Assembly (NCBI GenBank): GCA_023423935.1
Contig: JAFAEQ010000063.1
Location: 1-64,000 of the forward strand
Length of the DNA: 64,000 bases
Reading direction: 5' to 3'
From: Pseudomonadota bacterium
GTDB lineage: Bacteria > Pseudomonadota > Gammaproteobacteria > Steroidobacterales > Steroidobacteraceae
Under the pieces are notes generated by a model. That model was not told the DNA's origin. It saw nothing but the letters and a program-made list of their open reading frames with translations, and made no database searches. Both the position numbers and the translations under genes were made by a program. Each line of letters opens with the position of its first letter. The first letter of the stretch is position 1. This document shows positions 43,324 to 51,698 of this stretch, in pieces.

Positions 43324-43344
43324 AATTGCGAGTCATTCTCGATT
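43324..43344 (+). promoter_or_regulatory. Putative Fur box upstream of the imelysin operon
   Basis: AATTGCGAGTCATTCTCGATT is a 21-bp imperfect dyad centred on C43334. It keeps 7 of 10 symmetric positions and resembles the GC-rich form of the Fur consensus (TGATAAT-N-ATTATCA). A second overlapping half-site (ATTGCGAAT) follows at once. It lies 184 bp before the first gene of an iron-associated operon. Confidence 0.5.
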
Positions 43345-43527
43345 GCGAATAGAATGCGTTTGCCTGGGAACCGCGGCGCCGTGGCGCCCGCAGCCTCCAG
43401 CTCGATTCTCAAGCCGCCCTTCGACTGATCGTCGCGGCTGACAACCACCCAGCGCCGGCATAGGCGCGGATTCACGCGGTTCCTGCAGCGAAGCTGCGAC
43501 CGCACAGACCGACCACATCGGACCGAC

Positions 43528-44751
43528 ATGCCCTCACCTTCGCGCATCGCATCGGCGGCGATCGTCCTGCTCATATATATGTTCGCCAGCGGCTGTAGCC
43601 GCCAGCCACCGGACGACCCGCGGCGACCCGTCGTGGCGGCATACGGAGATCTGGTACTGGCCACCTACGAAGACACGCTTGCTGCCACCCAGGCCCTGGA
43701 CAGGGCAGTCGACGAGCTGATCGCGCATCCCAGCGAGCAGACGCTCGAAGAGGCACGCAAGCGATGGCGCGAAGCACGCGTTCCTTACGGCTACTCCGAA
43801 GCATTTCGCTTCTACGCCGGACCGATCGACGGTGCGGACGGTCCCGAGCCGCAGATCAATGGCTGGCCGCTGGATGAGAATCACATCGATGCCGTGCAGC
43901 TCGACAGTTACAACGCAGCGCCGGGGCTCAACATCATCGGCGATGCCAAGAGCTTTCCTGAAATCACGCCCGAGCTGATCGCCGCGCAGAACGAGGCCGG
44001 CGGCGAAAAGAACATTGCGAGCGGCTGGCATGCGATCGAGTTTCTGCTGTGGGGCCAGGATCGCAACGATCCTCCCGACGCCGCAGGTCAGCGGCCGTTC
44101 ACCGATTTCGTCGCGAAAGGCGATCCCGCGACCGACATCAATGCGCGGCGCGGTCAGTACCTGAAAGCTGCGACCGCCCTGTTGATCAGCGATCTGGAGA
44201 AAGTGATCGCCGCATGGCAGCCTGCTGCCGACGCAAGCAGCCCCACGTATCGCAGCAAGCTCGTCGGCGGCGACGTCTACACAGGCTTGAAGCGCATGCT
44301 CACAGGCATGGCGGCGCTGTCGGAAGTCGAAATGGCGGGCGAGCGTATGAGCGTGCCGCTGTTGTCGGGCGACCAGGAAGAAGAGCAGTCGTGCTTCAGC
44401 GATACGACAGCCGAGGATCTGCGGGCCAACGCAGCAGGGATCGAGCACGTCTACTACGGACGATACACGCGCCCCGACGGCAGCGTCGTGAGCGGCCCGA
44501 GTCTTGCTGATCTCGTGAAGCAAGCCGATCCGCGAGTGGCCGAGGAAATGGACATACGACTCGCACGCACGCGCGAAGCGCTCGCCGCGATCCGCTCGCC
44601 GTTCGATCGCGAGATCCAACCCGACAACAAGGAAGGTCAGGCGCGGGTGCAGGCCGCCATCGATGCGCTGCGTGCTCAGTCGTTGTCGATCGGACGCGCT
44701 GCCAACTCGCTGAAGATCTTCCTGTCGGACCTGCAGGGACTCGGCGACTGA
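43528..44751 (+). CDS. Imelysin family lipoprotein
   Basis: A 407-residue protein. The lipoprotein signal ends in FASGC with lipidated C23. The imelysin domain carries the signature G-W-H-A-I-E (H168, E171) in GWHAIEFLLWGQD, corresponding to the GxHxxE iron-site motif. Members (IrpA, EfeO M75 domain) take part in iron uptake at the cell surface or periplasm. It is first in a four-gene operon with a di-heme protein, a DUF1513 protein and a beta-barrel, and has a putative Fur box upstream. The next start is one base after the stop. Confidence 0.92.
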   Translation: MPSPSRIASAAIVLLIYMFASGCSRQPPDDPRRPVVAAYGDLVLATYEDTLAATQALDRAVDELIAHPSEQTLEEARKRWREARVPYGYSEAFRFYAGPIDGADGPEPQINGWPLDENHIDAVQLDSYNAAPGLNIIGDAKSFPEITPELIAAQNEAGGEKNIASGWHAIEFLLWGQDRNDPPDAAGQRPFTDFVAKGDPATDINARRGQYLKAATALLISDLEKVIAAWQPAADASSPTYRSKLVGGDVYTGLKRMLTGMAALSEVEMAGERMSVPLLSGDQEEEQSCFSDTTAEDLRANAAGIEHVYYGRYTRPDGSVVSGPSLADLVKQADPRVAEEMDIRLARTREALAAIRSPFDREIQPDNKEGQARVQAAIDALRAQSLSIGRAANSLKIFLSDLQGLGD

Positions 44752-44752
44752 C

Positions 44753-46174
44753 GTGCGTACGGTTCCAGACCTTTCGTTACGCTCATCCTCGCGGCGACTC
44801 ATTGCGGCGAGTGCACTTGCGATCGCCCTGTGCGGCTGCGCTCAACGCGGCCCCGACACTTCTGCCCTGCTCGATGAGAATTCGGGTGGCTCGACGACGG
44901 TCAGGAATACGACTCACAAAGCCTTTGCCCAGCCTGCAGCGAATCTGGGTGTGCAGGATCGAGCGCGATTCTTCATCGGCAATGCGTTCTTCAACAGCCC
45001 CTGGGTCGTCGCCCCCGCAACTGCGACCGCGCGCGACGGTCTGGGACCGTTGTTCAATGCGCGCAGCTGCGATGCGTGCCACAACAACGACGGCCGCGGT
45101 CGCCCCCCGGAGCAGGAAGGCGAACGTCCAGTGTCACTCGTCATTCAATTCGCGACGCCCACGCCTGGCGAGAACAACTCGCCGGGCGACGATCCGCACT
45201 ACGGCTCCAATCTGAATCCATTCGCGATCGGCGGCGTGCCGGCAGAAGGAACGGTGCGGATCAAACAGCGCGAGATTGCAGGCGAGTTCGCTGACGGCGA
45301 GCGTTACACGCTGCTCGCTCCCGAGTACGTTTTCGAAGAGCTGGCCTACGGCGAGCTCGCCAGCGACACACAGTTCTCACCGCGGGTGGCACCTGCTGTC
45401 TTCGGATCAGGTTTGCTCGAAGCCGTACCCGAATCCCAGATCCTCGAACGCAACGATCCTGACGACAAGGATGGCGATGGCATCTCCGGGCGTCCCAACT
45501 ATGTCTGGGATCATCTGCATTCGCGCCAGGTGATCGGTCGACTCGGCTGGAAGGCCAATCAGCCCGACATCGCACATCAGACTGCAGGCGCATTTTCGAG
45601 CGAGATCGGCATGACGACCTCGTTGCGTCCCGAGCAGAACTGCACCCCGGTGCAGAAAGCCTGCCTCGCCGCACCCGATGGCGGCTCGCCCGAAATCAGC
45701 GACGAGATCTTCAAGCATGTCGTCGACTATCAGCAGATGCTCGCGGTACCGGCGCGTCGCAATCTCGATGACGAGAAGGTTCGACGCGGCGCTGAGCTTT
45801 TTCTCAGCGCAGGTTGCGAGTCCTGTCATCGCGCGACCTTCACCACCGGGAACGTGCCCGATCGACCCTGGCTCACTGAGCAGACCATCCATCCATTCAC
45901 GGACCTGCTGCTGCACGACATGGGGCCGGGCTTGGCCGATGGACGTGCAGACTTTCAAGCGACGGGAAGCGAATGGCGCACGCAGCCCCTGTGGGGTATC
46001 GGTCTGCAGGAGACGGTCAACGGACACACGCGCCTTCTGCACGACGGGCGAGCGCGCAACGTCACCGAAGCGATCCTCTGGCATGGCGGCGAAGCCGAAC
46101 GCTCGCAGAAAGCTTTCCTGTCGATGTCGGCCGAGGAGCGTGCAGCCCTGTTGGCGTTCATCAACTCCCTCTGA
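44753..46174 (+). CDS. Di-heme oxidoreductase-like (DUF1111) protein
   Basis: A 473-residue exported lipoprotein-like protein (signal ending in ALCGC, C29) starting at GTG 44753. Two heme c sites are present: C106-x-x-C109-H110 (CDACH) and C355-x-x-C358-H359 (CESCH). Supporting motifs include NPRSCDACH-like context, GLLEAVPESQI and MGPGLADGRAD. The family is the thiol-oxidoreductase/MauG-related DUF1111 group, commonly encoded next to imelysin genes. A redox role in periplasmic iron acquisition is inferred from that neighbourhood. Confidence 0.92.
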   Translation: MRTVPDLSLRSSSRRLIAASALAIALCGCAQRGPDTSALLDENSGGSTTVRNTTHKAFAQPAANLGVQDRARFFIGNAFFNSPWVVAPATATARDGLGPLFNARSCDACHNNDGRGRPPEQEGERPVSLVIQFATPTPGENNSPGDDPHYGSNLNPFAIGGVPAEGTVRIKQREIAGEFADGERYTLLAPEYVFEELAYGELASDTQFSPRVAPAVFGSGLLEAVPESQILERNDPDDKDGDGISGRPNYVWDHLHSRQVIGRLGWKANQPDIAHQTAGAFSSEIGMTTSLRPEQNCTPVQKACLAAPDGGSPEISDEIFKHVVDYQQMLAVPARRNLDDEKVRRGAELFLSAGCESCHRATFTTGNVPDRPWLTEQTIHPFTDLLLHDMGPGLADGRADFQATGSEWRTQPLWGIGLQETVNGHTRLLHDGRARNVTEAILWHGGEAERSQKAFLSMSAEERAALLAFINSL

Positions 46175-46277
46175 ACATGGTCGTAGCCACCCAAGGACTT
46201 CGTCACAGCCATAACGCCGAGAGCTGCCTGCTTTCGGCCGCTCGGTCCGGGTGGTTACACCTTGGATTGTCATTGCC

Positions 46278-47384
46278 ATGATCAAAAGCAGACGTCAGTT
46301 TCTGATCGGATCTGCCCTCGTTCTGGGTAGCGCAGCGGCCGGCTTCACTTTCACCCGAAGCGACCGTCGTCACGGCACGTTGCTATCGGCATTCGAAGAT
46401 GCAGCCGGCGACCAATATGTAGGCGGGCTGTCGCTCGATTCGCGGGAGGCATTCGGGGCCAAGGTGCCGATGCGCGCACACGGCTGCGCCCTCGATCCGC
46501 GCGATCCGCAGCGGGTGCTCTTCTTTGCTCGTCGTCCCGGCACGCTCGCGTATGAGCTGCGCAGAGATTCGATGCAGGTTCGCACCGTGTTCGAAACACC
46601 CGCCGGGCGTCATCTCGCCGGTCACGGGTTGTTCTCGCCCGACGGCTCGCTCCTCTACACACCCGAACATGATTACGAACGGGCGCGGGGAGTGCTGGCG
46701 GTGCGCGACACCAAAGATTTCCGCATCGTCGATGAGATCGACACCCGCGGGATTGATCCGCACGAAGCACAGTGGCTGCAGCCGGGGCGGGATCTGCTCG
46801 TGGCGAACGGCGGCATCATGACGCACCCGCGCAGCTTTCGTCGCAAGCTCAACATTCCGACGATGGATCCATCGCTCTGCGTGATCGATGCGCACTCCGG
46901 CGAATGCAAGGAGCAATGGCGCCTGCCAGATCATCTGCTGAGCATCCGTCATCTCGCCGTCGCGAGCAGCGGAGCCGTCATCGGATTGCAGTACGAAGGC
47001 GAGCCAGACGATGCACCCGGCATCGTCGCACTGTATTCGCCAGGCACGGGATTGAAGCTCCTCGAAGCGCCGGCCGAACAGCGCGCGCACTTTCATGGCT
47101 ATGTGGCAAGCGTTGCGATCAGCGAACCGCAGAATCTGATCGCAGCCGCTTGTCCGTTCGGTAACGGCGTCGCCTGCTGGTCGCTCGATGACGGGCGTTT
47201 CGCAGGCTTCGTGCAGGCTGCCGAGAGCTACGGCGTGTCGCGACTTGCCGACGGTACGCTCGTGACTTCGCAACGCGACGGCACGGCGTTCGTCATCGAC
47301 AAAACGCCACTGCGTTCACAGTTTCTGCAACTCGACAGCAAAATTATTCTGCGCTGGGACGATCACTGGGTCGCGACGACATAA
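46278..47384 (+). CDS. DUF1513 domain protein with Tat signal
   Basis: A 368-residue exported protein. The twin-arginine signal S-R-R-Q-F-L is at residues 4-9, followed by a hydrophobic stretch. The mature part is a seven-bladed propeller-like domain typical of DUF1513 (GGIMTHP, RHLAVASSGAVIGLQYEG, VAISEPQNLIAAACPFGNGVACW). The family occurs with imelysin and DUF1111 genes in iron-uptake clusters. The ATG 46278 lies 100 nt after the di-heme gene. An imperfect 10-bp inverted repeat (GTAGCCACCC/GGGTGGTTAC) lies in that gap. Confidence 0.9.
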   Translation: MIKSRRQFLIGSALVLGSAAAGFTFTRSDRRHGTLLSAFEDAAGDQYVGGLSLDSREAFGAKVPMRAHGCALDPRDPQRVLFFARRPGTLAYELRRDSMQVRTVFETPAGRHLAGHGLFSPDGSLLYTPEHDYERARGVLAVRDTKDFRIVDEIDTRGIDPHEAQWLQPGRDLLVANGGIMTHPRSFRRKLNIPTMDPSLCVIDAHSGECKEQWRLPDHLLSIRHLAVASSGAVIGLQYEGEPDDAPGIVALYSPGTGLKLLEAPAEQRAHFHGYVASVAISEPQNLIAAACPFGNGVACWSLDDGRFAGFVQAAESYGVSRLADGTLVTSQRDGTAFVIDKTPLRSQFLQLDSKIILRWDDHWVATT

Positions 47385-47390
47385 CACGCC

Positions 47391-48269
47391 ATGCATAATC
47401 ACTTCAGCCACAGCGGAGGGCTGACCGTGATTCATGCATCGATTCGTGTTGGCCGTGCACTGTTCGCGCTTGCCGGATGCGCCGCCTGCTCCATGGCGAA
47501 TAGCGCGACTCCCGCCTGGATGTCGCCGGAGCCGAGACCCCGAGTCATCGAAGACACGTTGCGTGTCGAAGTGAACCTGTTATCGGCCTCGGTCGATACG
47601 AAGCTCCGCATCGATCAGAGCCTCACGATTCCAGGCACACAGATCGACGCCGAGAACGATCTCGGTCTGGAAGATTCCGAGCTCTTGCCTCAGGCGGAGA
47701 TCACGTTGCTGCCTGGCGAACATCATCTGGTACGCCTGAGCGGTTTCAGCACCCGACGCTCCGCGTCGCACATCATCGACAAGCAGATCGTTTTCGACGA
47801 TGAGGTCTACCGGGCCAACGAACGTGTCGACAGCGAGCTGAACCTGCAGATGTTCGGCCTCACCTACGGCTATCGTTTCATCGTGCACGATCGCGGCGAG
47901 CTGACCGCCACGCTCGGCATTCAGATCGCCGATGTGGACGCCAATGCAGTCGTCCGCAGCCGCGTGATCCGCGATGCCGAGAGCGCAGTCGCTCCTTTAC
48001 CGCTCGCAGGTCTCGAGGGACGCTTCGATCTTTCGTCGCGATGGTCGGTGGAAGGCCGCCTCCAGTATCTGAGCGCGGACATCGACGATGTCGACGGCTC
48101 GATCACGGATGCCCGCATCGCGCTGACGTGGCGCGCGAGTCCCCATCTGGTCTTTGGCCTGGGGTATCGCAGCTTCGAGATCGAAGTAGATTCGCGCGAC
48201 GAGGACGATCCCGGGTTCGTGAACCTCAAGATGTCGGGCCCGCTGCTGTTCGGCCGCGCGAGTCTCTGA
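47391..48269 (+). CDS. Putative outer-membrane beta-barrel protein
   Basis: A 292-residue exported protein starting 6 nt after the DUF1513 gene. The signal peptide ends near MANSA. The mature sequence alternates hydrophobic and polar residues in strands (LNLQMFGLTYGYRFIVHD; RIALTWRASPHLVFGLGYRSFEIEVD) and ends in a terminal-strand pattern, which suggests an 8- to 10-stranded barrel. I do not recognise a specific family. Its tight position suggests it belongs to the iron operon, which would be an unusual extra member. Confidence 0.7.
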   Translation: MHNHFSHSGGLTVIHASIRVGRALFALAGCAACSMANSATPAWMSPEPRPRVIEDTLRVEVNLLSASVDTKLRIDQSLTIPGTQIDAENDLGLEDSELLPQAEITLLPGEHHLVRLSGFSTRRSASHIIDKQIVFDDEVYRANERVDSELNLQMFGLTYGYRFIVHDRGELTATLGIQIADVDANAVVRSRVIRDAESAVAPLPLAGLEGRFDLSSRWSVEGRLQYLSADIDDVDGSITDARIALTWRASPHLVFGLGYRSFEIEVDSRDEDDPGFVNLKMSGPLLFGRASL

Positions 48270-48274
48270 GCTGA

Positions 48275-49330
48275 TCACCGCTCGCCGGAAGCGCGAGCAT
48301 TCGCAAACGCCTGGCGCGAGGTAAACCGCCGAGCAGCAAAGCCGATCCATGTCGGCGGCGATCCCAACGGCGACTTCGATTCATGCATGCGCGTGCGCGG
48401 ACCTCGCAGCGTCTGCGACGGCGAGACGCCGTACAGTGCCCGATAGTTGCGCGCGAACAGGCTGAAATCCCACACTCCGAAGCGCGCCGCGATCCCGGTC
48501 ACGGTGCCGCTGATAGGATCCGCGCGCAGCAGTGCACTGCGAATTTCACGCAACTGCCGCACCTTCAGCAGGCGCATGGGACCGACACCAAAGTACTCCT
48601 GAAAGATATTGCGCAGCGTGCGTTCGCTCACTTGAGCAGCTGCACACAGATCCTGCACGAACAAGGTCTGGCTCTCGTTGGCATCGATCAGTTCCAGACA
48701 CCGCGCGATGACTTCCGTGCGCGACACCTGCGGCCTTCCAATGCGTTTCTCAACGATGGGCGCTGCGTGCTCGAGCGCCTCCTTGAGCGCGTTCAGAACC
48801 TCCTCGGTACTGACCGCACTTGCATGGCCTCCGACGAGCACGGGACGACTGTCGTCGCAATGCCGCAGCACGACTTCCTGCGCGCGCTTGAGGAACGGCT
48901 CCTGGACGCGAATGCGCGTCGCACCGAGGCCTTGCTCGAGTATCAGATGCGTCAATTCGCCGAGTGACCCGTCGGTCAACATGCTTTCATCGAAAGCCAC
49001 GTTGAGCCAGCGACTGAGCCTTGGCGAGGACACAGTGAACGGTTGTCGGCCGCGGACCAGCAGCACAGCACCCGCATCGAGTCGATGACCATCGACGCGC
49101 AGATCGCGCGGGTCGGTCATCGGAATCCATAGACTCGCGTGTCCTTCAGTGCCATCGCCTGCGAATGTTGCTGCACCGCCGATCTGCAATTGCTGCAGTA
49201 CGAGCGATCCGAGATTCACACGCTCGATCCACCATTCGCCGGTCGCACGTGCCGTGGGCACGAATCGACCGTCGACTCCCTGAAGGCCATCGGCGAAATC
49301 ATCAAAGTCCTGATAAACGTGACGTGCCAT
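48275..49330 (-). CDS. AraC family transcriptional regulator
   Basis: A 351-residue regulator. The N-terminal sensing region (about 1-230) has cupin-like strands. The C-terminal AraC domain (about 225-330) has helix-turn-helix pairs VQDLCAAAQVSERTLRNIFQEYFGVGPMRLLKVRQLREIRSALL and FGVWDFSLFARNYRALYGVSPSQTLRGP. It resembles EutR-like members of about 340 residues. GGAGGAG lies 8 nt before the ATG. It is convergent with the iron operon, with only 5 nt between stop codons. The target is unknown. Confidence 0.92.
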   Translation of the reverse strand: MARHVYQDFDDFADGLQGVDGRFVPTARATGEWWIERVNLGSLVLQQLQIGGAATFAGDGTEGHASLWIPMTDPRDLRVDGHRLDAGAVLLVRGRQPFTVSSPRLSRWLNVAFDESMLTDGSLGELTHLILEQGLGATRIRVQEPFLKRAQEVVLRHCDDSRPVLVGGHASAVSTEEVLNALKEALEHAAPIVEKRIGRPQVSRTEVIARCLELIDANESQTLFVQDLCAAAQVSERTLRNIFQEYFGVGPMRLLKVRQLREIRSALLRADPISGTVTGIAARFGVWDFSLFARNYRALYGVSPSQTLRGPRTRMHESKSPLGSPPTWIGFAARRFTSRQAFANARASGER

Positions 49331-49439
49331 CGTTGCCAGCTCCTCCTTGCCGCAGAAAAGGCGACACTACCGGCTGACTTTACTTATGGCGATACGCATT
49401 TTGTGCCGAAACTTGTCGCGTTCTACTGTCATTGCGACA

Positions 49440-49961
49440 TCAACTACCTTCGCGTGACGTGCGCCTGCGCGCATACAAGGCCAGAATCATCACCGCAACG
49501 ACGAGCAGATTCGCGAGAAAAGTCGCGAGACGAAGTGCAGTGATTCCTCGCGTGAGCTCGTAGATTTCAAAGGGCAGATAGATGCCGCCGCTGATCACTG
49601 CGAGCCACTCGGCCCACGCACGTCCGCGCCACAATCCGAACGCTTCGACGAAGCGCAACAGCGCGTATGCCATTGCAGCGAGCGCAAGCCATTGCAGATG
49701 CGCATTGCCCAGGTGCTGCATAGCCTGGAGGAAAATATTCGGATGCTCCCGGGCTGGATTCAGATGCAGGTGTGGCATCAACTCCTCCGCCACCTGCTGC
49801 ACCCCGCGACGCGCGACCGAAAGCAGACCGAAGCCTGCAACGACGACGACCAGTCCTTTGAGCGCCTCGATGACCGCGACGATGCGGGATTGCGCTGCGG
49901 ATTTCATTGCGTGCCAGCTCGTCGCAGACAGAGAAGATTGCGAGACGATGCCATCGCTCAC
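49440..49961 (-). CDS. DUF2127 domain membrane protein
   Basis: A 173-residue inner-membrane protein. Four predicted helices include VIEALKGLVVVVAGFGLLSVARRG, LAAMAYALLRFVEAFGLW, AEWLAVISGGIYLPFEIYEL and ATFLANLLVVAVMILALYARRR. This is the DUF2127 pattern, with the conserved LKG start and GLW..RAWAEW. Its function is unknown. It lies between an AraC gene and a DUF3175 gene on the same strand. The ATG 18 codons in (49907) could be the true start. Confidence 0.85.
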   Translation of the reverse strand: MSDGIVSQSSLSATSWHAMKSAAQSRIVAVIEALKGLVVVVAGFGLLSVARRGVQQVAEELMPHLHLNPAREHPNIFLQAMQHLGNAHLQWLALAAMAYALLRFVEAFGLWRGRAWAEWLAVISGGIYLPFEIYELTRGITALRLATFLANLLVVAVMILALYARRRTSREGS

Positions 49962-49971
49962 CTCGCGGCTG

Positions 49972-50418
49972 TTACTCCCGATCGTAGAGGCGCCGCAGCT
50001 CCCTTTTGGCGGACTCGAGCGTCTTGCGACGGGATGAAGGCAACTGTTCGCCAGCTCGATTGATGTAGAACGTCAGCATCGACATGGCCGAGCGATAGGG
50101 ATCGGATTTCCGGCGATGACTGGCCTCGGCCGATTGCTTCAACGATCGCGCAATGCTCTTTGGATCCTTGCGGGTAAACACTCCCTCTTTGAGATCCAGC
50201 GCATCGCTGCCTTCCGTTACGCGTTGCGACCAGCGTCGCGTGGATGCCGGCCGTGTGCGCCGCGATGCTTTGGAATGCGTCGCGCCTGACCGGGCCGCGC
50301 CCGACCGGGTCCTTCCTGACCGGGCCGCGTCAGGCCGGGCCGCGTGAGGCCGGGCCGCGTCAGGCCGGGACTTCGCCCGCGACGCTTTGCGAGCCTGAGT
50401 ACGTTTGCGTGTTGCCAT
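49972..50418 (-). CDS. DUF3175 domain protein with repeat-encoded basic linker
   Basis: A 148-residue protein. The C-terminal DUF3175 domain (about 60-148) reads RWSQRVTEGSDALDLKEGVFTRKDP, then SDPYRSAMSMLTFYINRAGEQL. The N-terminal 55 residues are Ala/Arg/Pro/Ser-rich and encoded by a degenerate 15-bp GC-rich tandem repeat (50285-50372). AGGAGG precedes the ATG 50418. It is divergent to the lysine-rich DUF6496 gene. Family function is unknown; such pairs are often linked with stress and DNA-compaction-like basic proteins. Confidence 0.88.
   Translation of the reverse strand: MATRKRTQARKASRAKSRPDAARPHAARPDAARSGRTRSGAARSGATHSKASRRTRPASTRRWSQRVTEGSDALDLKEGVFTRKDPKSIARSLKQSAEASHRRKSDPYRSAMSMLTFYINRAGEQLPSSRRKTLESAKRELRRLYDRE
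50285..50372. repeat. GC-rich 15-bp degenerate tandem repeat inside the DUF3175 gene
   Basis: Copies of GACCGGGCCGCGTCA and variants recur with a 15-bp period, coding for the AARPD/AARSG repeats of the protein. The region is in frame, so unit gain or loss changes the linker length without breaking the domain. Confidence 0.75.
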
Positions 50419-50577
50419 AGCCACCTCCTGTGGATTCTCAACGACGCACGAACAGCTTTGGATTCATTGCGCGTACCCGATTCGCTCGAAAAGTATCCGC
50501 GAATACCGCAACGTTGCGGAACAACCTGCAGCAGTTGCGCTTTGCACCTGCGTCGACAGTCAAAGGAGATGTCCGCT

Positions 50578-50808
50578 ATGGCACGTCGCTACAGCAAGAA
50601 AGCCTCATCGAAAGTGAAGAAGACCATGCATGAGCGCAAGGAAGGAACACTGCGCAGCGGCCGCTCCGGCAAGAAAGTGAAGAGCCGCAAACAGGCCATC
50701 GCGATCGGCCTGTCTGAAGCCCGCCGCTCCGGCGCAAAAGTGCCAAAGAAGAAATCGAGCACCAAGAAAAAAAGCAGCAGCAAGCGCAAAAGCGCGAAGA
50801 AGAAATAA
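50578..50808 (+). CDS. DUF6496 lysine-rich small protein
   Basis: A 76-residue highly basic protein. The DUF6496 core is ARRYSKKASSKVKKTMHERKEGTLRSGRSGKKVKSRKQAIAIGLSEARRSG, followed by a Lys/Ser tail resembling histone H1 C-termini. AAAGGAG is 8 nt before the ATG. It is presumably nucleic-acid-binding and stress-related by family association; no mechanism is known. The stop codon abuts a nonamer repeat element. Confidence 0.88.
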   Translation: MARRYSKKASSKVKKTMHERKEGTLRSGRSGKKVKSRKQAIAIGLSEARRSGAKVPKKKSSTKKKSSSKRKSAKKK

Positions 50809-50930
50809 CACAGAGCGGCCGCAAAGACCGCAAAAAAGAAGGGCAATCCGGGAGCTTTCAGTACGCCAACTGGCTCGACAAGACAGCGCCCGAATCCAGG
50901 CTCATGCTCTTTTGTGCGGTCTTTGCGGCA
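50808..50930. repeat. Inverted nonamer-repeat element, CCGCAAAGA type
   Basis: The left arm (50808-50844: CACAGAGCGGCCGCAAAGACC then GCAAAAAAG) faces the right arm (50905-50930: CTCTTTTGTGCGGTCTTTGCGG). The left arm begins at the DUF6496 stop, and the right arm ends 6 nt before the stop of the convergent ABC permease. Same family as 36010-36180. Confidence 0.85.
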
Positions 50931-50936
50931 GTCCGA

Positions 50937-51698
50937 TCAGTTCTTGAGCCTGTAGCCCGTCTTGAACATCCAGGCGATGACGGCGATGCAGATGATCATG
51001 AACAGCAATGTCATGCCCAGGCTCAGCTCCACGCCGACGTCGGAGATGCCGTAGAAGCTCCAGCGGAAGCCGCTGATCAGGTACACGACAGGGTTGAACA
51101 GCGTGATCTTCTGCCACACCGGCGGGAGCATGCTGATCGAGTAGAAGCTGCCTCCCAGGAACGCCAGCGGCGTGACCACCAGGATCGGGATCACCTGGAG
51201 CTTCTCCCAGCCTGTGGCCCACAGGCCGATGATGAAGCCGAACAGACTGAAGGTGAGGGACGTCAGAATCAGAAAGCCCGCCATCCAGAACGGATGCTCG
51301 ATGTGGAATGGGACAAACACGCGCGCGGTCGCGAGAATGATCAAGCCCAGCAGCACGGACTTGGTGGCCGCCGCACCGACATAGCCCGTGACGATCTCGA
51401 CGAACGATACGGGCGCGGAAAGCACTTCGTAGATCGTGCCCGCAAAGCGCGGCATGTAGATGCCGAACGAAGCGTTCGAGATACTTTCTGTCAGGATCGA
51501 CAGCATGATCAGGCCCGGCACGATGAAGGCACCGTAGCTCACACCGTCGACCTCGGCGATTCGCGAACCGATGGCGGCCCCGAACACGACGAAGTACAGG
51601 GAGGTCGAGATCACCGGCGAGGCGACGCTCTGCACGAGCGTGCGAAACCAGCGCGAGAGTTCGAACGTGTAGATGGCGCGGATGGCGTAGGTGTTCAC
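50937..51698 (-). CDS. ABC-2 type transporter permease
   Basis: A 253-residue inner-membrane protein with six predicted helices. Typical ABC2 features are YTFELSRWFRTLVQSVASPVISTSLYFVVFG at the N-terminus, GGSFYSISMLPPVWQKITLFNPVVYLISGFRW, and a C-terminal helix. The start is GTG 51698, which overlaps the ATPase TGA by 4 nt (GTGA). A longer frame upstream of it is not supported. It pairs with the ATPase at 51695 as a two-gene exporter of unknown substrate. Confidence 0.93.
   Translation of the reverse strand: MNTYAIRAIYTFELSRWFRTLVQSVASPVISTSLYFVVFGAAIGSRIAEVDGVSYGAFIVPGLIMLSILTESISNASFGIYMPRFAGTIYEVLSAPVSFVEIVTGYVGAAATKSVLLGLIILATARVFVPFHIEHPFWMAGFLILTSLTFSLFGFIIGLWATGWEKLQVIPILVVTPLAFLGGSFYSISMLPPVWQKITLFNPVVYLISGFRWSFYGISDVGVELSLGMTLLFMIICIAVIAWMFKTGYRLKN

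Noticed and set aside
43534..44802. 422-residue frame antisense to the imelysin gene
   Set aside because: It lies entirely under a well-supported imelysin gene, with Cys/Arg-rich composition and no recognisable domain.
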